Assembly: GCA_034432935.1 (NCBI GenBank)
Contig: DAOUBD010000055.1
Coordinates: forward strand, 1 to 13,676
Direction of reading: 5' to 3'
From: DAOUAG01 sp034432935
GTDB taxonomy: Bacteria > Chloroflexota > Dehalococcoidia > SM23-28-2 > RBG-16-64-32
DNA: 13,676 bases
Below are positions 13,113 through 13,676 of this stretch, one piece after another; position 1 is the first letter of the stretch, and every line of letters starts with the position of its first letter. The notes under the pieces are model-generated. The model did not search any database, was not told where the DNA came from, and saw only the letters and a list, made by a program, of their open reading frames with translations. A program made the translations under genes and the position numbers.

Positions 13113-13676
13113 TGGCTATTCCCAGCGTCCACCCCTACATACCGAACACCGCCGACGACCAGCGGGCGATGCTCGAAGCCATCGGCGTATCGGATGTAGA
13201 CGACCTGTTTGCGGACATCGCACCCGAGTTCCGGATCGCGGGGCTGGAGCTGCCGCCGGCCCTGTCCGAACAAGAACTGGTGCGCCAGATGACGGAGGCG
13301 GCCCAGCGAGTGACGGTGGCTGGGGGCTCCACCCCTTGCTTCCTGGGCGGCGGGGCCTACCGGCACTTCATCCCCAGCACGGTGGCCCACGTTACGGGCC
13401 GGGCCGAGTTCTATACGGCCTACACGCCTTACCAGGCGGAGATCAGCCAAGGCACCCTTCAGACGATGTTCGAGCTTCAGTCCATGACCTGCGAGCTGCT
13501 GGCCATGGACGTGGCCAACGCCGGCATGTATGACGGCGCTTCGGCCCTGGCGGAGGCCTGCCTCATGGCTTGCCGCGTAACCGGCCGCCAGCGCATCGCC
13601 CTCCACCACAGCCTGAACCCCAACTGGGCGGCCGTTGTGCGAACGTACGCCTTTGGGCCGGGGCTGGCCGTTGACG
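13112..13676 (+). CDS. gcvPA: Glycine dehydrogenase (decarboxylating) subunit 1, partial
   Basis: The N-terminal 188 codons of the P-protein subunit 1; the gene runs off the window edge. GcvPA and GcvPB together form the PLP-dependent glycine decarboxylase in organisms with a split P protein. Visible family features are the HPYIPNTADDQRAML start, FLGGGAYRHFIPSTV near 77-91, and FYTAYTPYQAEISQGTLQTMFE, close to the family consensus. MYDGASALAEA and the start of the domain around HHSLNPNW follow. The catalytic PLP lysine lies in subunit 2, so gcvPB should follow. Start ATG overlaps the gcvH stop as TAATG, indicating coupled translation. Confidence 0.95.
   Translation, partial: MAIPSVHPYIPNTADDQRAMLEAIGVSDVDDLFADIAPEFRIAGLELPPALSEQELVRQMTEAAQRVTVAGGSTPCFLGGGAYRHFIPSTVAHVTGRAEFYTAYTPYQAEISQGTLQTMFELQSMTCELLAMDVANAGMYDGASALAEACLMACRVTGRQRIALHHSLNPNWAAVVRTYAFGPGLAVD

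Overview
This is a GC-rich bacterial chromosomal segment that is almost fully coding. It has no rRNA, tRNA, CRISPR array or phage gene. The gene families suggest a Chloroflexota-like bacterium: a DUF951 zinc-ribbon-like protein, type-2 PyrF, a two-subunit glycine dehydrogenase (gcvPA), a single-gene AOR-family oxidoreductase, and an F-ATPase with an enlarged a subunit. This placement is inferred from gene content and is not proven. Seven genes appear to use GTG starts, and neighbouring genes often overlap by 4 nt or less.

Bases 1-4455 (minus strand) hold an F1Fo ATP synthase operon in the usual order atpZ/I-like, atpB, atpE, atpF, atpH, atpA, with a credible promoter at 4509-4536. After atpA the next gene should be atpG. 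A start codon 45 nt beyond atpA opens with MAVATLRQIRR, which resembles an AtpG N-terminus, but the resemblance stops after about 11 codons. It gives way to three closely packed inverted repeats (12-96). This may be a mobile-element end (IS200/IS605-like) or an assembly junction inside atpG, and it is the most surprising point in the window.

Bases 4623-7659 (minus strand) form a compact group: pyrF (UMP synthesis), a small DUF951 protein, an MFS exporter and a bifunctional-nuclease-domain protein. A promoter sits at 7748-7777. The divergent plus-strand gene at 7913-9766 is a tungsten/molybdenum aldehyde:ferredoxin oxidoreductase family enzyme with its own promoter at 7815-7844. It converges, with a 2-nt gap, on a comB-family gene (2-phosphosulfolactate phosphatase) at 9769-10518.

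Bases 10646-13676 (plus strand) hold a glycine-cleavage operon: a metallo-beta-lactamase-fold hydrolase coupled by a GTGA overlap to gcvT, then gcvH, then the 5' part of gcvPA, which runs off the window. GcvT, GcvH and GcvPA (with the expected GcvPB and a lipoamide dehydrogenase elsewhere) would split glycine to CO2, ammonia and methylene-tetrahydrofolate. The role of the hydrolase in that operon is unknown. Nothing here amounts to a complete undescribed system. The best leads are the atpG junction, the atypical AOR and the hydrolase leading the gcv operon.
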